From Luteimonas deserti (GTDB lineage Bacteria > Pseudomonadota > Gammaproteobacteria > Xanthomonadales > Xanthomonadaceae): a DNA stretch of 64,000 bases. Both the position numbers and the translations under genes were made by a program. This document shows, piece after piece, positions 54,208 to 63,260 of the stretch (the stretch's first letter is position 1; each line of letters begins with the position of its first letter). The DNA lies in assembly GCF_013425765.1 (NCBI RefSeq), contig NZ_JACCJZ010000001.1:53167-117166 (forward strand), read 5' to 3'. Below the pieces are notes generated by a model. The model saw only the letters and a program-made list of their open reading frames with translations. It had not been told where the DNA came from and made no database searches.

Positions 54208-54283
54208 GCGTGGTCGGCCGGGCACGCGCAGGCCTCGCCAGCTCCGGCGCGCCCGCCAGCGGCGACCGCGCCCCGATACGAAA

Positions 54284-54305
54284 ACAGGCGGCCGAAGCCG
54301 CCTGT
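54284..54305. terminator. Terminator between dinG and the CsbD gene
   Basis: ACAGGCGGC and GCCGCCTGT form a nine-pair stem with loop CGAA. On the minus strand it is followed by four T's, so it mainly serves the CsbD gene, which stops 23 bases away; dinG could use the stem. Confidence 0.72.
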
Positions 54306-54327
54306 CCTGGTGTCCGATCTGCTCGAC

Positions 54328-54504
54328 TCAGCGGTCCTTGCGGACCTCGTCGGCGGCCTTGCCGACCTCGTTCTGGGCCTTGCCGACATTCTTCTGCACC
54401 TTGCCCTCGACTTCCTGGGCGGTGTCGCCGGTCACCTTGCCCGCGACTTCCTTCGCGGTGCCCTTGACCTGGTTCTTCATGCCTTCGCTGCGGTTGTTGT
54501 CCAT
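54328..54504 (-). CDS. CsbD-family stress protein
   Basis: 58 residues. MKNQVKGTAKEVAGKVTG with lysine/valine/glycine spacing is the CsbD signature, and the rest (AQEVEGKVQKNVGKAQNEV) continues the amphipathic pattern. CsbD proteins are small, abundant general-stress proteins of unknown function. The start at 54504 is preferred because the upstream frame is not CsbD-like. It may share stress control with the adjacent short-chain dehydrogenase (147 bp upstream on the same strand). Confidence 0.9.
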   Translation of the reverse strand: MDNNRSEGMKNQVKGTAKEVAGKVTGDTAQEVEGKVQKNVGKAQNEVGKAADEVRKDR

Positions 54505-54651
54505 GGTGTGTGCTCCGCCTGCCGGATTGCAGGATGGGTCCTTTGTAGACGGCAGCCGTGAAGCCGAGGGTGAAATCGTCATGGCCGCGATGGGCACGAT
54601 GCAGCAAGGTGGAAGCGGCGTGCAGATCGCCCGTTCATCGGCGCCGCCGTC

Positions 54652-55491
54652 TCAGAGGATCGGCATGCCGCCCGTGACCGCATAGCGGCCGCCGGTCATG
54701 TAACTGCCTTCGTCCGACGCCAGCAGCACGTAGATCGGCGCGCACTCGGCGGGCTGTCCGGGACGCTTCATGGGGGTCTGGTTGCCGAACTCCTTGACCG
54801 ATTCGGGCGGCAGCGTCGCCGGGATCAGCGGCGTCCAGATCGGACCGGGCGCCACCGAGTTCACCCGGATGCCCTTCTCGGCCAGCATCTGCGCGAGGCC
54901 CGCGCTGAAGTTGGCGATCGCGCCCTTGGTCGTCGCGTAGGGCAGCAGGCTGGGGTTGGGCTTGTCGGAGTTGATCGAGCTGGTGTTGATGATCGAGGCA
55001 CCGGGCTTCATGTGCGGCACCGCGGCCTTGCACAGGTGGAACATCGCGGTGATGTTGACCTGGAAGGTGTAGTCCCACTTCTCGTCGGGAATCTCGTCCA
55101 GCGAGTCGTAGCTCATCTGGTAGGCGGCGTTGTTGACGAGGATGTCGAGCCTGCCGAAGGCGTCCATCGTCTTCTGGACCAGTGCGCGGCAGTGCGCGGG
55201 GTCGGCGATGTCGCCCGGCACCAGCTCGCAGCGGCGGCCGGCCTCTTCCACCAGACGCCTGGTCTCGCGCGCATCGTCATCCTCGTTGAGGTAGCTCACC
55301 AGGACGTCGGCGCCCTCGCGTGCATACGCCAGCGCGACCGCGCGGCCGATGCCACTGTCGCCTCCGGTGATCAACGCGACCCGATCGGTGAGTTTGCCGC
55401 TGCCGCGATAGCTCGATTCGCCGTGGTCGGCCTGCGGGTCGAGCTTGGCTTCGACGCCGGGGACGTCCTGTTGCTGGGCGGGCTGGTTCAT
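54652..55491 (-). CDS. Short-chain dehydrogenase (YghA/glucose-ribitol type)
   Basis: 279 residues. A glutamine-rich N-terminal extension (NQPAQQQDVPGVEAKLDPQ) precedes GGDSGIGRAVALAYAREGADV, the extended T-G-G-D-S-G-I-G type. NNAAYQMSYDSLDEIPDEKW, NTSSINSDKP and PYATTKGAI with the Y-x3-K pair follow, and GPIWTPLIPATLPPESVKEFG is the substrate loop. This subgroup (YghA, YdaD) acts on sugars or aldehydes and is often stress-induced. The neighbour CsbD fits a general-stress set. GGAGTCCCTTC lies upstream as a loose ribosome site. Confidence 0.92.
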   Translation of the reverse strand: MNQPAQQQDVPGVEAKLDPQADHGESSYRGSGKLTDRVALITGGDSGIGRAVALAYAREGADVLVSYLNEDDDARETRRLVEEAGRRCELVPGDIADPAHCRALVQKTMDAFGRLDILVNNAAYQMSYDSLDEIPDEKWDYTFQVNITAMFHLCKAAVPHMKPGASIINTSSINSDKPNPSLLPYATTKGAIANFSAGLAQMLAEKGIRVNSVAPGPIWTPLIPATLPPESVKEFGNQTPMKRPGQPAECAPIYVLLASDEGSYMTGGRYAVTGGMPIL

Positions 55492-55633
55492 GAAGGGACT
55501 CCGGATGGGGGGCGCATCACCCTAGGGGCGCCGGCGTTGTGCAGCCGTGACCGGTCGCATCGGCCCGGACCGGGCGTGTGCACCGGCTGCACACGCCCTC
55601 GTCTACGCTCGCGCCCCCAGACAGGACATGCCG

Positions 55634-56422
55634 ATGCGACTACAGGCCGGTTGCGAGATCGTGGTGGAAGCCGAGGCGGATTGCGCCGTGGTGGCGATGC
55701 TGCGCCCGCGCAGCAATGCGGCGCAGTGGCTGGTGAGCGAGACCTGGCGGTTCACCCCGCAGGTGCGGCCTTCGGAATACATCGACGGCTTCGGCAACGT
55801 CTGCCAGCGCTTCATCGTGCCCCGGGGGCGCATGACCATCCGCGCCGAGCTGGAAGTGGAGACCGACGCCGACATCGCGACCCCGGGGACCGCGCCCGCG
55901 ACCGCGCCTGCGCTGCTGCCGCCGGACACGCTGCAGTACCTGCTGCCGAGCCGGTACTGTCCCTCCGACCGCCTGTTCGACGACGTGCTGGACATCGTCG
56001 GCGATGCGTCGCCCGGCGCGGGCCAGGTGGAGGCCATCTGCGGCTGGATCCGCCGCCACGTGGTCTACCGCTATGGCGAGAGCAATGCCAGCACCGACGC
56101 CATCGAAACGATGCGGCACGGCGCCGGCGTGTGCCGCGACTATGCCCATGTCGGGATCGCCCTGTGCCGTGCGCTGCGCCTGCCTGCGCGCATGGTGGTC
56201 GGCTACCTGTACGGCCTCGAGCCGATGGACCTGCATGCCTGGTTCGAGGTCTGGCTCGATGGGCGCTGGTACACCTGCGACGCGACCCAGGCGGACCCGC
56301 GCGGTGGGCGCATCGTGGTGGCGATCGGTCGCGATGCCGCCGATGTGGCCTTCCTCACCAACCACGGGGGGCTGAGTACGGTCGACATGCAGGTGTGGGT
56401 GGGCCTGACGCCGGCCGGTTGA
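55634..56422 (+). CDS. Transglutaminase-fold protein
   Basis: 262 residues from ATG 55634, which sits seven bases after AGGA; ATG 55628 is too close. An N-terminal beta domain (CEIVVEAEADCAVVAMLRPR, TWRFTPQVRPSEYIDGFGN) is followed by the transglutaminase core with C167 (GVCRDYAH), H201 (MDLHAWFEVWL) and D216 (TCDATQ) as a full triad. These proteins cleave or cross-link amide bonds; the physiological substrate is unknown. No signal peptide, so the protein is cytoplasmic. It stands alone. Confidence 0.9.
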   Translation: MRLQAGCEIVVEAEADCAVVAMLRPRSNAAQWLVSETWRFTPQVRPSEYIDGFGNVCQRFIVPRGRMTIRAELEVETDADIATPGTAPATAPALLPPDTLQYLLPSRYCPSDRLFDDVLDIVGDASPGAGQVEAICGWIRRHVVYRYGESNASTDAIETMRHGAGVCRDYAHVGIALCRALRLPARMVVGYLYGLEPMDLHAWFEVWLDGRWYTCDATQADPRGGRIVVAIGRDAADVAFLTNHGGLSTVDMQVWVGLTPAG

Positions 56423-56605
56423 GCCGGAACGTCGCAACGCCTAACGGGCCCGAGAACCGGAACGCGGACTGAGCCGGGCTCGGGAGGTGTCCCGGGTCGC
56501 GTGCCGCTGTTGCAGTCGCGGCTCGACGCGCCGGCAGCATGTTCACGCCGGACCGATGCCGCCGTGCACAGACTCGCCTCGCACCGCAACGGAGAGGCCA
56601 GCCGC

Positions 56606-56887
56606 ATGAACAGCTATACCCTCGAATACGACATGACGCAGAGCCTGTGGGTCCTTCGCGACAACGCGGACGGCCGTGTCCTGCGTGCGTTCCTGAGCCG
56701 GCGGGAGGCGACCGAAGGCGGCCTGCTGCGCGCCCTCGTGGGTCCGGAGGCGTGTCTGCGGATCCGTAACGCGGATGGCAGCTTCGAGCGCGACCTGGCA
56801 CGCGTGCTCGGCGTGGAGGGTCCGATGACCCGGCACCCGGGAGTCGCGGCCAATCACGAACTGCCGGACTCGCGCGCTGCGGCCTGA
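56606..56887 (+). CDS. Small unknown protein, possibly DUF2188-like
   Basis: 93 residues. An N-terminal YTLEYDMTQSLWVLRD and NADGRVLRAFLSRREATEGG strand-helix unit loosely resembles DUF2188 proteins, which hold such two-strand, one-helix domains. GGAGAGG lies about ten bases before the ATG at 56606. No function can be given. The frame continues upstream to 56501 without convincing sequence. Confidence 0.55.
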   Translation: MNSYTLEYDMTQSLWVLRDNADGRVLRAFLSRREATEGGLLRALVGPEACLRIRNADGSFERDLARVLGVEGPMTRHPGVAANHELPDSRAAA

Positions 56888-57258
56888 AGCGCACTCACGG
56901 CGACCGGCGTGCCTCATGCACGCGATGGTCGCCGGCGCGCATGGCGTTTCGCCTCGGGATGAGATCGGCCGGCTGATCACGACGTGGTCCGCCGGCTGAC
57001 ACGATGGGCCCACACGGCGCTCGATGCCGTCAACCTCCGTTGCTGTCGTTGCGGACCGCCCATGCGTACGTGTCGTCGCGACGAGGCCTTCGTCACGCCA
57101 GCGGACGGTTGCGCTGCGATCGCCTCGATATCGCGTGTCCATGCGCACTCCGCACATCCTCGTCCCGCCGACGGCACGATACCCGCACACGACACGGGCG
57201 CCCGAAGGCGCCCGTGTCTGATGTTGCAACGAGGGAGCGTCCCTCTCGCGTCCGTTGC
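56888..57258. other. 371-bp stretch without a gene
   Basis: It ends with a strong hairpin after the outer-membrane gene's stop. The frames are random translations. A direct repeat of GCCGGCTGA (56969-56977 and 56991-56999) is present. Confidence 0.45.
57191..57218 (-). terminator. Strong hairpin after the outer-membrane protein gene
   Basis: GACACGGGCGCC and GGCGCCCGTGTC form a 12-pair stem with loop CGAA, about 40 bases past the stop codon of the minus-strand gene. There is no T-run, but the tetraloop and stem length are typical of terminators. Confidence 0.62.
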
Positions 57259-57966
57259 TCAGAACGCGTATTCGGCGGTCAGGCCGAGCAGCGCCGTCGA
57301 GCGCTTGGGGCCTTCGAACGTCACGCCCGATGCGGGATCGCGGACATCGCCGGACTTCGCCCGGTAGTAGTCGTAATGCACGCCGACGCTGAAGTTGTCG
57401 GTCGCGTTCCAGCCGGTGCCGATGCCGGCGTACCAGCTGTTGCGACCGTCGCGGCGGCCGCTGTCGAGGCCGAGGTTCTGGCCCACGGAATTGTAGTACT
57501 CGACGTTGTTGTCGGACGCGCGGAAATAGCCGCCGCGTGCGCCGAGATACCACTCGGGAGTCACGTTGAGGCGCGCGTTTCCGCCGACCTGCCAGCCACG
57601 CAGCGCATTGGTGTCCTGGCGCTGGTTGACGTCGTCGTCGCGGAACGCGTTGCGCACGACGAGATTGCCGAGATCGGTGTAGCCGCCTTCGACGCCGAGG
57701 CCGAAGTTCTGGGCGACCTTCCAGCGGTAACCACCGACCAGGCCGTAGCCGGTCTTGCGGCCGTCGCGGCTCTCGAACACGTTGAAGTCGCCCGTACCGA
57801 AGCGCCCCGCGGTGCCGCCGTCGGTCCGACCGACGCTGCCGGCGACGAAGCCGTTGCCCTCGCCGACCTGCAGATCGGGGCGGTAGGTGTCGCCTGCGCT
57901 CTGAGCGAACGCGGTGGGGGCGCACAGGGCCGCAACGATCGCGGCCGGAAGAATGAACTTGTTCAT
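57259..57966 (-). CDS. Outer-membrane beta-barrel protein
   Basis: 235 residues. Signal peptide MNKFILPAAIVAALCAPTAFAQ is followed by alternating strands: FVAGSVGRTD, KTGYGLVGGYRWKV, FGLGVEGGYTDLGN, GWQVGGNARLNV, WYLGARGGYFRAS, YAGIGTGWNA, FSVGVHYDYYRA and a final ALLGLTAEYAF ending in phenylalanine, the outer-membrane insertion signal. The eight-strand count fits the OmpW/OmpA-like small barrels. GAGGAC lies about seven bases before the ATG. Its long upstream region carries an inverted repeat shared with the divergent methyltransferase gene. Confidence 0.9.
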   Translation of the reverse strand: MNKFILPAAIVAALCAPTAFAQSAGDTYRPDLQVGEGNGFVAGSVGRTDGGTAGRFGTGDFNVFESRDGRKTGYGLVGGYRWKVAQNFGLGVEGGYTDLGNLVVRNAFRDDDVNQRQDTNALRGWQVGGNARLNVTPEWYLGARGGYFRASDNNVEYYNSVGQNLGLDSGRRDGRNSWYAGIGTGWNATDNFSVGVHYDYYRAKSGDVRDPASGVTFEGPKRSTALLGLTAEYAF

Positions 57967-58125
57967 GGGTCTTGTCCTCTTGTTGGTCTTGTGGCTGCGC
58001 AACGCGTCGGGGCTTGGCGCGTTCGGGGGATCGCATGCCGGTGCAGCGGCGTGGCGGAGGATCCGCCGGCGCGGACGCAGTAGAGACGTTCCAAGCTGAA
58101 GCGCGTACAAACCTTCACGCCAGCG

Positions 58126-58145
58126 GGACCGTGCGCTAACGGTCC
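58126..58145. repeat. 7-6-7 inverted repeat in the divergent intergenic region
   Basis: GGACCGT, six bases (GCGCTA), ACGGTCC. It is 160 bases from the outer-membrane gene's start and 125 from the methyltransferase start, in an AT-richer patch. Confidence 0.4.
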
Positions 58146-58269
58146 TGTTCAAGTCGGGTTTACATCGATGAGGAACGTGTGCGGAGCGCGATGGTCGCGC
58201 CGATCCTCCTTGCACACGGTCGGACCGGCTCGGATACGATGCCGCGCTGTCCGCAGGGGAGTTTCCACC

Positions 58270-59106
58270 GTGCATCCGACCAAGGGCCCGCTGCTGACCC
58301 GCGACATCGCCGACGCCATGCGCGCCGCCCGCGATACCGGCGAGGCGTATTGGACGGGGTCGCTGGACCTGGGGCGCACCACCGACACGGCGGTCCTGCA
58401 GGCAGCGCAATGGTCCTGGCGAGGCGTCGCCTATCCGTGGCCGGACCGGCTCAAGGACCGCACGCTCTACCGGTTCGCCGACGACGAGTGGCGCGCGGTG
58501 TCGCGTTACGCGGGCTCGCTGATCAAGCTGGTGCCCACGCCCTGGGGCGCGCCGACGTTCGAGATCGACGGCATCAAGATGCTGCCGACCGCACGGGTAT
58601 CCCCGTTCGAGGACGCGCGCCGCAAAGTGGCGCTGGTGGAACCGCGTGGTCGCCACGTGCTGGACACCTGCGGTGGCCTCGGCTATTTCGCCGCGTGTTG
58701 CCTCGAGGCCGGTGTTTCGCGGATCGATTCGTTCGAGAAGAACGCCGATGTGCTGTGGCTGCGCACGCTCAATCCCTGGTCGCCGGACCCCGAGGCGACG
58801 GACGGGCGGCTCCGGCTGGTGCATGCCGACGTCGCGGACGCGATCCGCACGCTGCCCGACGCGGGGTTCGACGCCGTGCTGCACGATCCGCCGCGCTTCG
58901 GTATCGCCGGCGAGCTGTATTCGCAGACGTTCTACGACCAGCTGGCGCGGGTGATCCGTCGCGGCGGACGATTGTTCCATTACACGGGTGCGCCCAACCG
59001 GCTGACCAGCGGCCGCGACGTGCCGAACGAGGTCGCGCGGCGGCTGGCCAAGGCCGGATTCCGTACGGGCCTGGCACTCGACGGCGTGCTCGCGACGCGA
59101 CGCTGA
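58270..59106 (+). CDS. Class I SAM-dependent methyltransferase
   Basis: 278 residues from GTG 58270, with GGGGAG nine bases upstream. The N-terminal half is a non-methyltransferase domain of about 130 residues. The SAM site is HVLDTCGGLGYFAA (motif I), with FEKNADVLWL as motif II and VLHDPPRFG as a D-P-P-R motif IV, like those of nucleic-acid or small-molecule methyltransferases. The D-P-P-R-F pattern is usual in proteins that methylate RNA bases; the target is not known. It stands alone in front of the GAF gene. Confidence 0.82.
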   Translation: MHPTKGPLLTRDIADAMRAARDTGEAYWTGSLDLGRTTDTAVLQAAQWSWRGVAYPWPDRLKDRTLYRFADDEWRAVSRYAGSLIKLVPTPWGAPTFEIDGIKMLPTARVSPFEDARRKVALVEPRGRHVLDTCGGLGYFAACCLEAGVSRIDSFEKNADVLWLRTLNPWSPDPEATDGRLRLVHADVADAIRTLPDAGFDAVLHDPPRFGIAGELYSQTFYDQLARVIRRGGRLFHYTGAPNRLTSGRDVPNEVARRLAKAGFRTGLALDGVLATRR

Positions 59107-59216
59107 GCGCGATCATCCCGCGCGGCGCAGTGCGAGCACACCGCTCCGCACGCGCGGCCACCCGTCATTAACGACTGCGCTGCCACGCTCGGCCCTCGCT
59201 TCGACTGGAGACACCG

Positions 59217-60143
59217 ATGCAGCCTGCCCGTGCACTCGACGAACCGGCGCGCCAGCGCGCACTCGACCGTTACCACGTCCTCGACACCCTGCCCGAGGCC
59301 GCCTACGACGACATCGTGCATCTCGCCGCCTCGCTGTGTGGCACGCCCACGGCGCTGATCAGTTTCATCGACCGCGACCGGCAGTGGTTCAAGGCCCGCA
59401 CCGGCATCGACACGCGCCAGACCGGGCGCGATGTCGCGATCTGCGACCACGCGATCCGGGCGCCCGACCGGCTGTTCGAGGTGCCCGACCTGCGCCGCGA
59501 CGCCCGGTTCGCCGGCAATCCCTACGTCGACGGATCCGAAGGCGACAAACGCTTCTACGCCGGGATGCCGCTGGTCACGCCGGACGGTGCCGCGATCGGC
59601 ACCGTGTGCGTGCTCGACGACGCCCCGCGCGAACTCGATGACGGCCAGCGCGCGTCGCTGCAGTCGCTGGCACGGTTGACCGTGACCCTGCTCGACAGCC
59701 GCGTGCGCGAACGCACCCTCGAGCACACCGCCTTCGTGGCGCAGGCGGCGCCGGCAGCCGCCGCGCCGGACGACGAGGCGGCCGCGTATATGCTCGCCCT
59801 GATCGAGCTACAGGACTACGCCGGCACCGTGGAGCGGCTCGGAGAGCGCAGCACGGAGAAGCTCCTGCTGCAGCTCGATGCGGCGATCGACCAGACACTC
59901 GCCGGTGGCCGTGATGCGGTGACCCGCAGCAGCGGAAGCGGCGAATACGTCGCCGTCCTCCATGGGCTCGATGCGCTCGACACCCTGTGGCGGCTCAACG
60001 CGGTGATCGAACGCGAGGCCGGGGGACTCGGATTGCGCTTCGCCTACGGCATGAGCATGGGCATGCCCGGCGAGCCGACCGCCACCGTGTTCATGCGGGC
60101 GGACGAGGATCTGCTCGACCGCAAGCGCGCCCTGGTGTCCTGA
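59217..60143 (+). CDS. GAF sensor with a degenerate GGDEF-like C-terminal domain
   Basis: 308 residues. The GAF domain (about 15-165) shows YDDIVHLAASLCGTPTALISFIDRDRQWFKA, DVAICDHAI, FYAGMPLVTPDGAAIGTVCVLDD and a closing helix, as in GAF-GGDEF proteins. The C-terminal 110 residues keep the GGDEF fold order: a first strand YMLALIELQDYAG where active enzymes have D-x-D-x-F-K, STEKLLLQLDAAI, then SSGSGEYVAVL in place of R-x-G-G-D-E-F, and a closing ADEDLLDRKRA helix. The metal- and GTP-binding residues are lost, so it should be inactive but may still bind GTP or c-di-GMP. It lies 106 bp from a convergent GGDEF-EAL gene. Confidence 0.82.
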   Translation: MQPARALDEPARQRALDRYHVLDTLPEAAYDDIVHLAASLCGTPTALISFIDRDRQWFKARTGIDTRQTGRDVAICDHAIRAPDRLFEVPDLRRDARFAGNPYVDGSEGDKRFYAGMPLVTPDGAAIGTVCVLDDAPRELDDGQRASLQSLARLTVTLLDSRVRERTLEHTAFVAQAAPAAAAPDDEAAAYMLALIELQDYAGTVERLGERSTEKLLLQLDAAIDQTLAGGRDAVTRSSGSGEYVAVLHGLDALDTLWRLNAVIEREAGGLGLRFAYGMSMGMPGEPTATVFMRADEDLLDRKRALVS

Positions 60144-60249
60144 GCGACGCGGCCGAAGCAGGCGCCGCCACCCCGGCCGTACAGGCGCAACCCGACGCCT
60201 GCGCTCGAAGCCCCTTTGACGCCCGCGCGAACTCACCCGCGACGGATGC

Positions 60250-63042
60250 TCAGCGCTGGAACACCACCCGCTGCGGCCGATGCAGGGCGAACCCCTGCGC
60301 GTAGTCCACGCCGAGCTCGGCGAGGATCTCGAGCACCCGCGCGTTGTCGACCCACTCGGCGACCACCTTGAGGCCGCGCTGGTGGCCGATCTGCACGATC
60401 GCGCTGACGATCGTCCGGCTCATCGGGTCCTCGTCCAGCTCGCGGATGAAGCTGCCGTCGATCTTGATAAGGTCCACCGGCAGATTCTTGAGATAGCCGA
60501 AGGACGACATGCCCGCGCCGAAATCGTCCAGCGCGATGCGGCAGCCGGCCTCGCGCAGGCGGGCGATCACCGCCGCCACCTTGAGCAAGCTGCGCACGGC
60601 CACCGTCTCGGTGATCTCGAGGCAGAACCGTTCGGCCGGCACGCCGTGCTCGGCGATGCAGGCGAGGATGAAATCGGCCAGGTCCTCGTCCTCGATGCTC
60701 GCGCCCGACAGATTGATCGCACAGGTGCGCAGGGCCTCGCCCCGTGGATGCAGCCGGGCGAAATTGGCGACGGCCGTGCGGATGACCCAGCGGTCCACCG
60801 CCGGCATCAGGCCGTAGCGCTCGGCCGCCGGCAGGAAGCTGCCGGGCATGATCTCGTCACCCGATTCGTCGCGCAGGCGCAGCAGCAGTTCGGCGTGCGC
60901 ACCGGCACCGGCCGCCTCGCCGACCGGCACGATCTCCTGGTAGTCGAGCAGCAGCCGGTCCTGCTCCATCGCCGCGCGCAGCCGGTTCACCCATTCCATC
61001 TCGCCGAGCCGCCGCGTGCTGTCGTCGTCCTCGCGGTAGACGTGCACGCGGTTGCGGCCGGCCTCCTTGGCCTGGTAGCAGGCACTGTCGGCCCAGGCCA
61101 TCACGTCCTTGAGGCTGATGCCGGGGCGGTCGGCCAGCACCACGCCGATGCTGGCGCTGACCGAGTAGGTGCGGCCCTGCCAGACGAACCGCACGGTGTC
61201 GATGCAACGTCGCAGCCGCTCGCCCAGGGCCACCGCCATGGCCTCGTCCACATCGAACGCGAGCAGACCGAACTCGTCGCCGCCGAGCCGGGCCAGCATG
61301 TCGCCTTCGCGCAGGTTGAGCCTCAGTGCGAGGACCAGCTCCACCAGCAGCTGGTCGCCCGCGATATGCCCGGACAGATCGTTGATGACCTTGAACTGGT
61401 CGAGGTCGAAGTACAGCAGCGCGAACGGCGGCGCCTGCGGATCCACCGCGCGCTCGCGCAGCGCCTCCGACAGCCGGCGCTCGAACTCGCGCCGGTTGCA
61501 CAGTTCGGTGAGCGCGTCGTGGGTGGCCTGGTAGCTCAGGCGCTCGGTCAGCTCGCGGTGCTCGCTGATGTCGGTGGCGGTGAGCAACAGGTGCGGCGCG
61601 CCGTCCACCACCACTTGCGCCAGCGAGACCCGCGCCCAGAACGCGCGTCCGGCCTGGCCGATCGCCACCTCGTGACCGTCCCAGCCACCGCTGACACCGG
61701 CGCCGGGCATGGCCTCGCGCGCACGCGGATCGGCGAACAGTGCGGGCAGCGGAGTCCCCACCACGTCGCCGAGACGCTGGCGCGCGGCCTGGTTGGCGTA
61801 GGTGATCCGCTGGCCGGGTGCGTCTGCCAGCAGCACGAGCACCGGCAGCAGTTCGTTGAGGGTGCGGAACCGGGCTTCGCTCTCGCTGAAGCGCGCGCTC
61901 ATCCGCTGGCCCAGCGCCAGCGCTCGCCGATGGGTCCCGGCCACCGACCACAGCAGCATCGACAGCAGCACCGTGATCAACGCGCCGGCCACCGCGGTCG
62001 AGCGCACGTGGACCAGGCCCGGACGGCGCTCCAGTGGGTGCATGCGCACTTCCCAGCGGCGTCCGCCGAACTGCAGTTCGCGCACCAGCGGCGTCCCGGC
62101 ATGGGCCGGCAAGGGCCCGCCTGCGAACACGACCGCCGGCTCGGGCCCGGTGTCGAGATCGCGGATGTCCACGTGCAGGAACTCGAGAATCCGGCCCTGC
62201 AGCGCGGCGCGCACCATCGGGTCGAGCTGCAGGCTGATCGCCAGCGCACCGACCTCCCGCGCGCGCCGCTCGTCGGGATCGGCCGGCACCTGGCCCGGCG
62301 AGTACACCGGAAGGCGCAGGGTCACGCCGAGGGCGCGGCTGTCGGCCTCCTGCGCCTGGGCCAGCCGGAACGGCGCCGACATCACCACGGTGTCGCTGTC
62401 GCGGGCGCGCTCGAGCGCGCGCAGGTTGGCCGGCTGGCGGGCGATGTCGATGCCCATCACGGCCTCGTTGCCCTCGATCGGGGTGACCAGTTCGTAGCGG
62501 TAGGACGGCGGCGCGCCCGGCGCAGGCGGCCGGTAGCGCGCGAAGCCCGTGGTCCGGTAGCCGGGCAGTTCGTCCACCGCGCGCAGATTCGCCTGGTAGC
62601 GGGCGAAGGCGGCCTGATCCATCGCCACATGCGACAGGAACACGGTCTGCATCGCGCGCAACGCGACCGAGGCGGCGTCGAGCGGGTCGTGCAGGCGGGC
62701 CTCCGCAGCGTCGGCGAGCGAGGCGTGCAGCGCGTCCGCGCGCGCCTCGGCCATCCGCCATTCGCGATAGCAGAGCGCGGCGGTGACCACCAGACCCGCC
62801 AGCAGGACCACCGCGGCCATCGCCGCGGGCGGCCAGGCCGCGAGCAGACCGCCCCGCGCCCGGCCCTGGGGCAAGGGCGACATCTGCGGCGCGTTCCCGT
62901 TTGGCTCCACTGTGCGCATGGCGGCTGGCGGCCCCGGTTTCGATGACGGTACGACCGATCCGGGCCCCGGCGCCAGAGGTTCGCCCCCGGCCGCCCGCGC
63001 CGGGCCATGGAACGCCGACCGGTTCCTACCGGTATCGGGCAT
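60250..63042 (-). CDS. CHASE-PAS-GGDEF-EAL cyclic-di-GMP enzyme
   Basis: 930 residues from ATG 63042, though ATG 62919 (MRTVEPNGNAPQ) is possible. A first helix (AAWPPAAMAAVVLLAGLVVTAALCY) and a second (STAVAGALITVLLSMLLWSVAG) enclose a periplasmic CHASE domain (AALRAMQTVFLSHVAMDQAAF; GYRTTGFARYRPPAP). A PAS domain follows, then an intact diguanylate cyclase (FDLDQFKVINDLSGHIAGD, RLGGDEFGLL) and an EAL phosphodiesterase core with HAELLLRL in place of E-A-L, ITETVA, ALDDFGAGMSSF, IKIDGSFI, EWVDN for the usual E-G-V-E, and QGFALHRP. It should make and/or break c-di-GMP in response to a periplasmic ligand. Confidence 0.92.
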   Translation of the reverse strand: MPDTGRNRSAFHGPARAAGGEPLAPGPGSVVPSSKPGPPAAMRTVEPNGNAPQMSPLPQGRARGGLLAAWPPAAMAAVVLLAGLVVTAALCYREWRMAEARADALHASLADAAEARLHDPLDAASVALRAMQTVFLSHVAMDQAAFARYQANLRAVDELPGYRTTGFARYRPPAPGAPPSYRYELVTPIEGNEAVMGIDIARQPANLRALERARDSDTVVMSAPFRLAQAQEADSRALGVTLRLPVYSPGQVPADPDERRAREVGALAISLQLDPMVRAALQGRILEFLHVDIRDLDTGPEPAVVFAGGPLPAHAGTPLVRELQFGGRRWEVRMHPLERRPGLVHVRSTAVAGALITVLLSMLLWSVAGTHRRALALGQRMSARFSESEARFRTLNELLPVLVLLADAPGQRITYANQAARQRLGDVVGTPLPALFADPRAREAMPGAGVSGGWDGHEVAIGQAGRAFWARVSLAQVVVDGAPHLLLTATDISEHRELTERLSYQATHDALTELCNRREFERRLSEALRERAVDPQAPPFALLYFDLDQFKVINDLSGHIAGDQLLVELVLALRLNLREGDMLARLGGDEFGLLAFDVDEAMAVALGERLRRCIDTVRFVWQGRTYSVSASIGVVLADRPGISLKDVMAWADSACYQAKEAGRNRVHVYREDDDSTRRLGEMEWVNRLRAAMEQDRLLLDYQEIVPVGEAAGAGAHAELLLRLRDESGDEIMPGSFLPAAERYGLMPAVDRWVIRTAVANFARLHPRGEALRTCAINLSGASIEDEDLADFILACIAEHGVPAERFCLEITETVAVRSLLKVAAVIARLREAGCRIALDDFGAGMSSFGYLKNLPVDLIKIDGSFIRELDEDPMSRTIVSAIVQIGHQRGLKVVAEWVDNARVLEILAELGVDYAQGFALHRPQRVVFQR

Positions 63043-63260
63043 CCCCCCGGCTTCTTGAATGCGCAGCCCGCCGGGCCGAGCGCGACGCAGGCCCGGGTCG
63101 CGTGTGGCGTCAGCGGATCACCGGGCGTCGCGATGCCGACGTGGGGCTGAACCGTTGCGCCCCCGGGAAGCAGATGCACGTGCGACCGCCCGCAGGGTCA
63201 CGCGCGGATCACCCGGCGCTGGCCATCCTCGCCCTCCCCGCAACGCACGAGACCACCCTT

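Noticed and set aside
60280..62946. 888-codon + strand frame opposite the GGDEF-EAL gene
   Set aside because: Shadow of a gene with intact GGDEF and EAL blocks; the frame has no motif or ribosome site.
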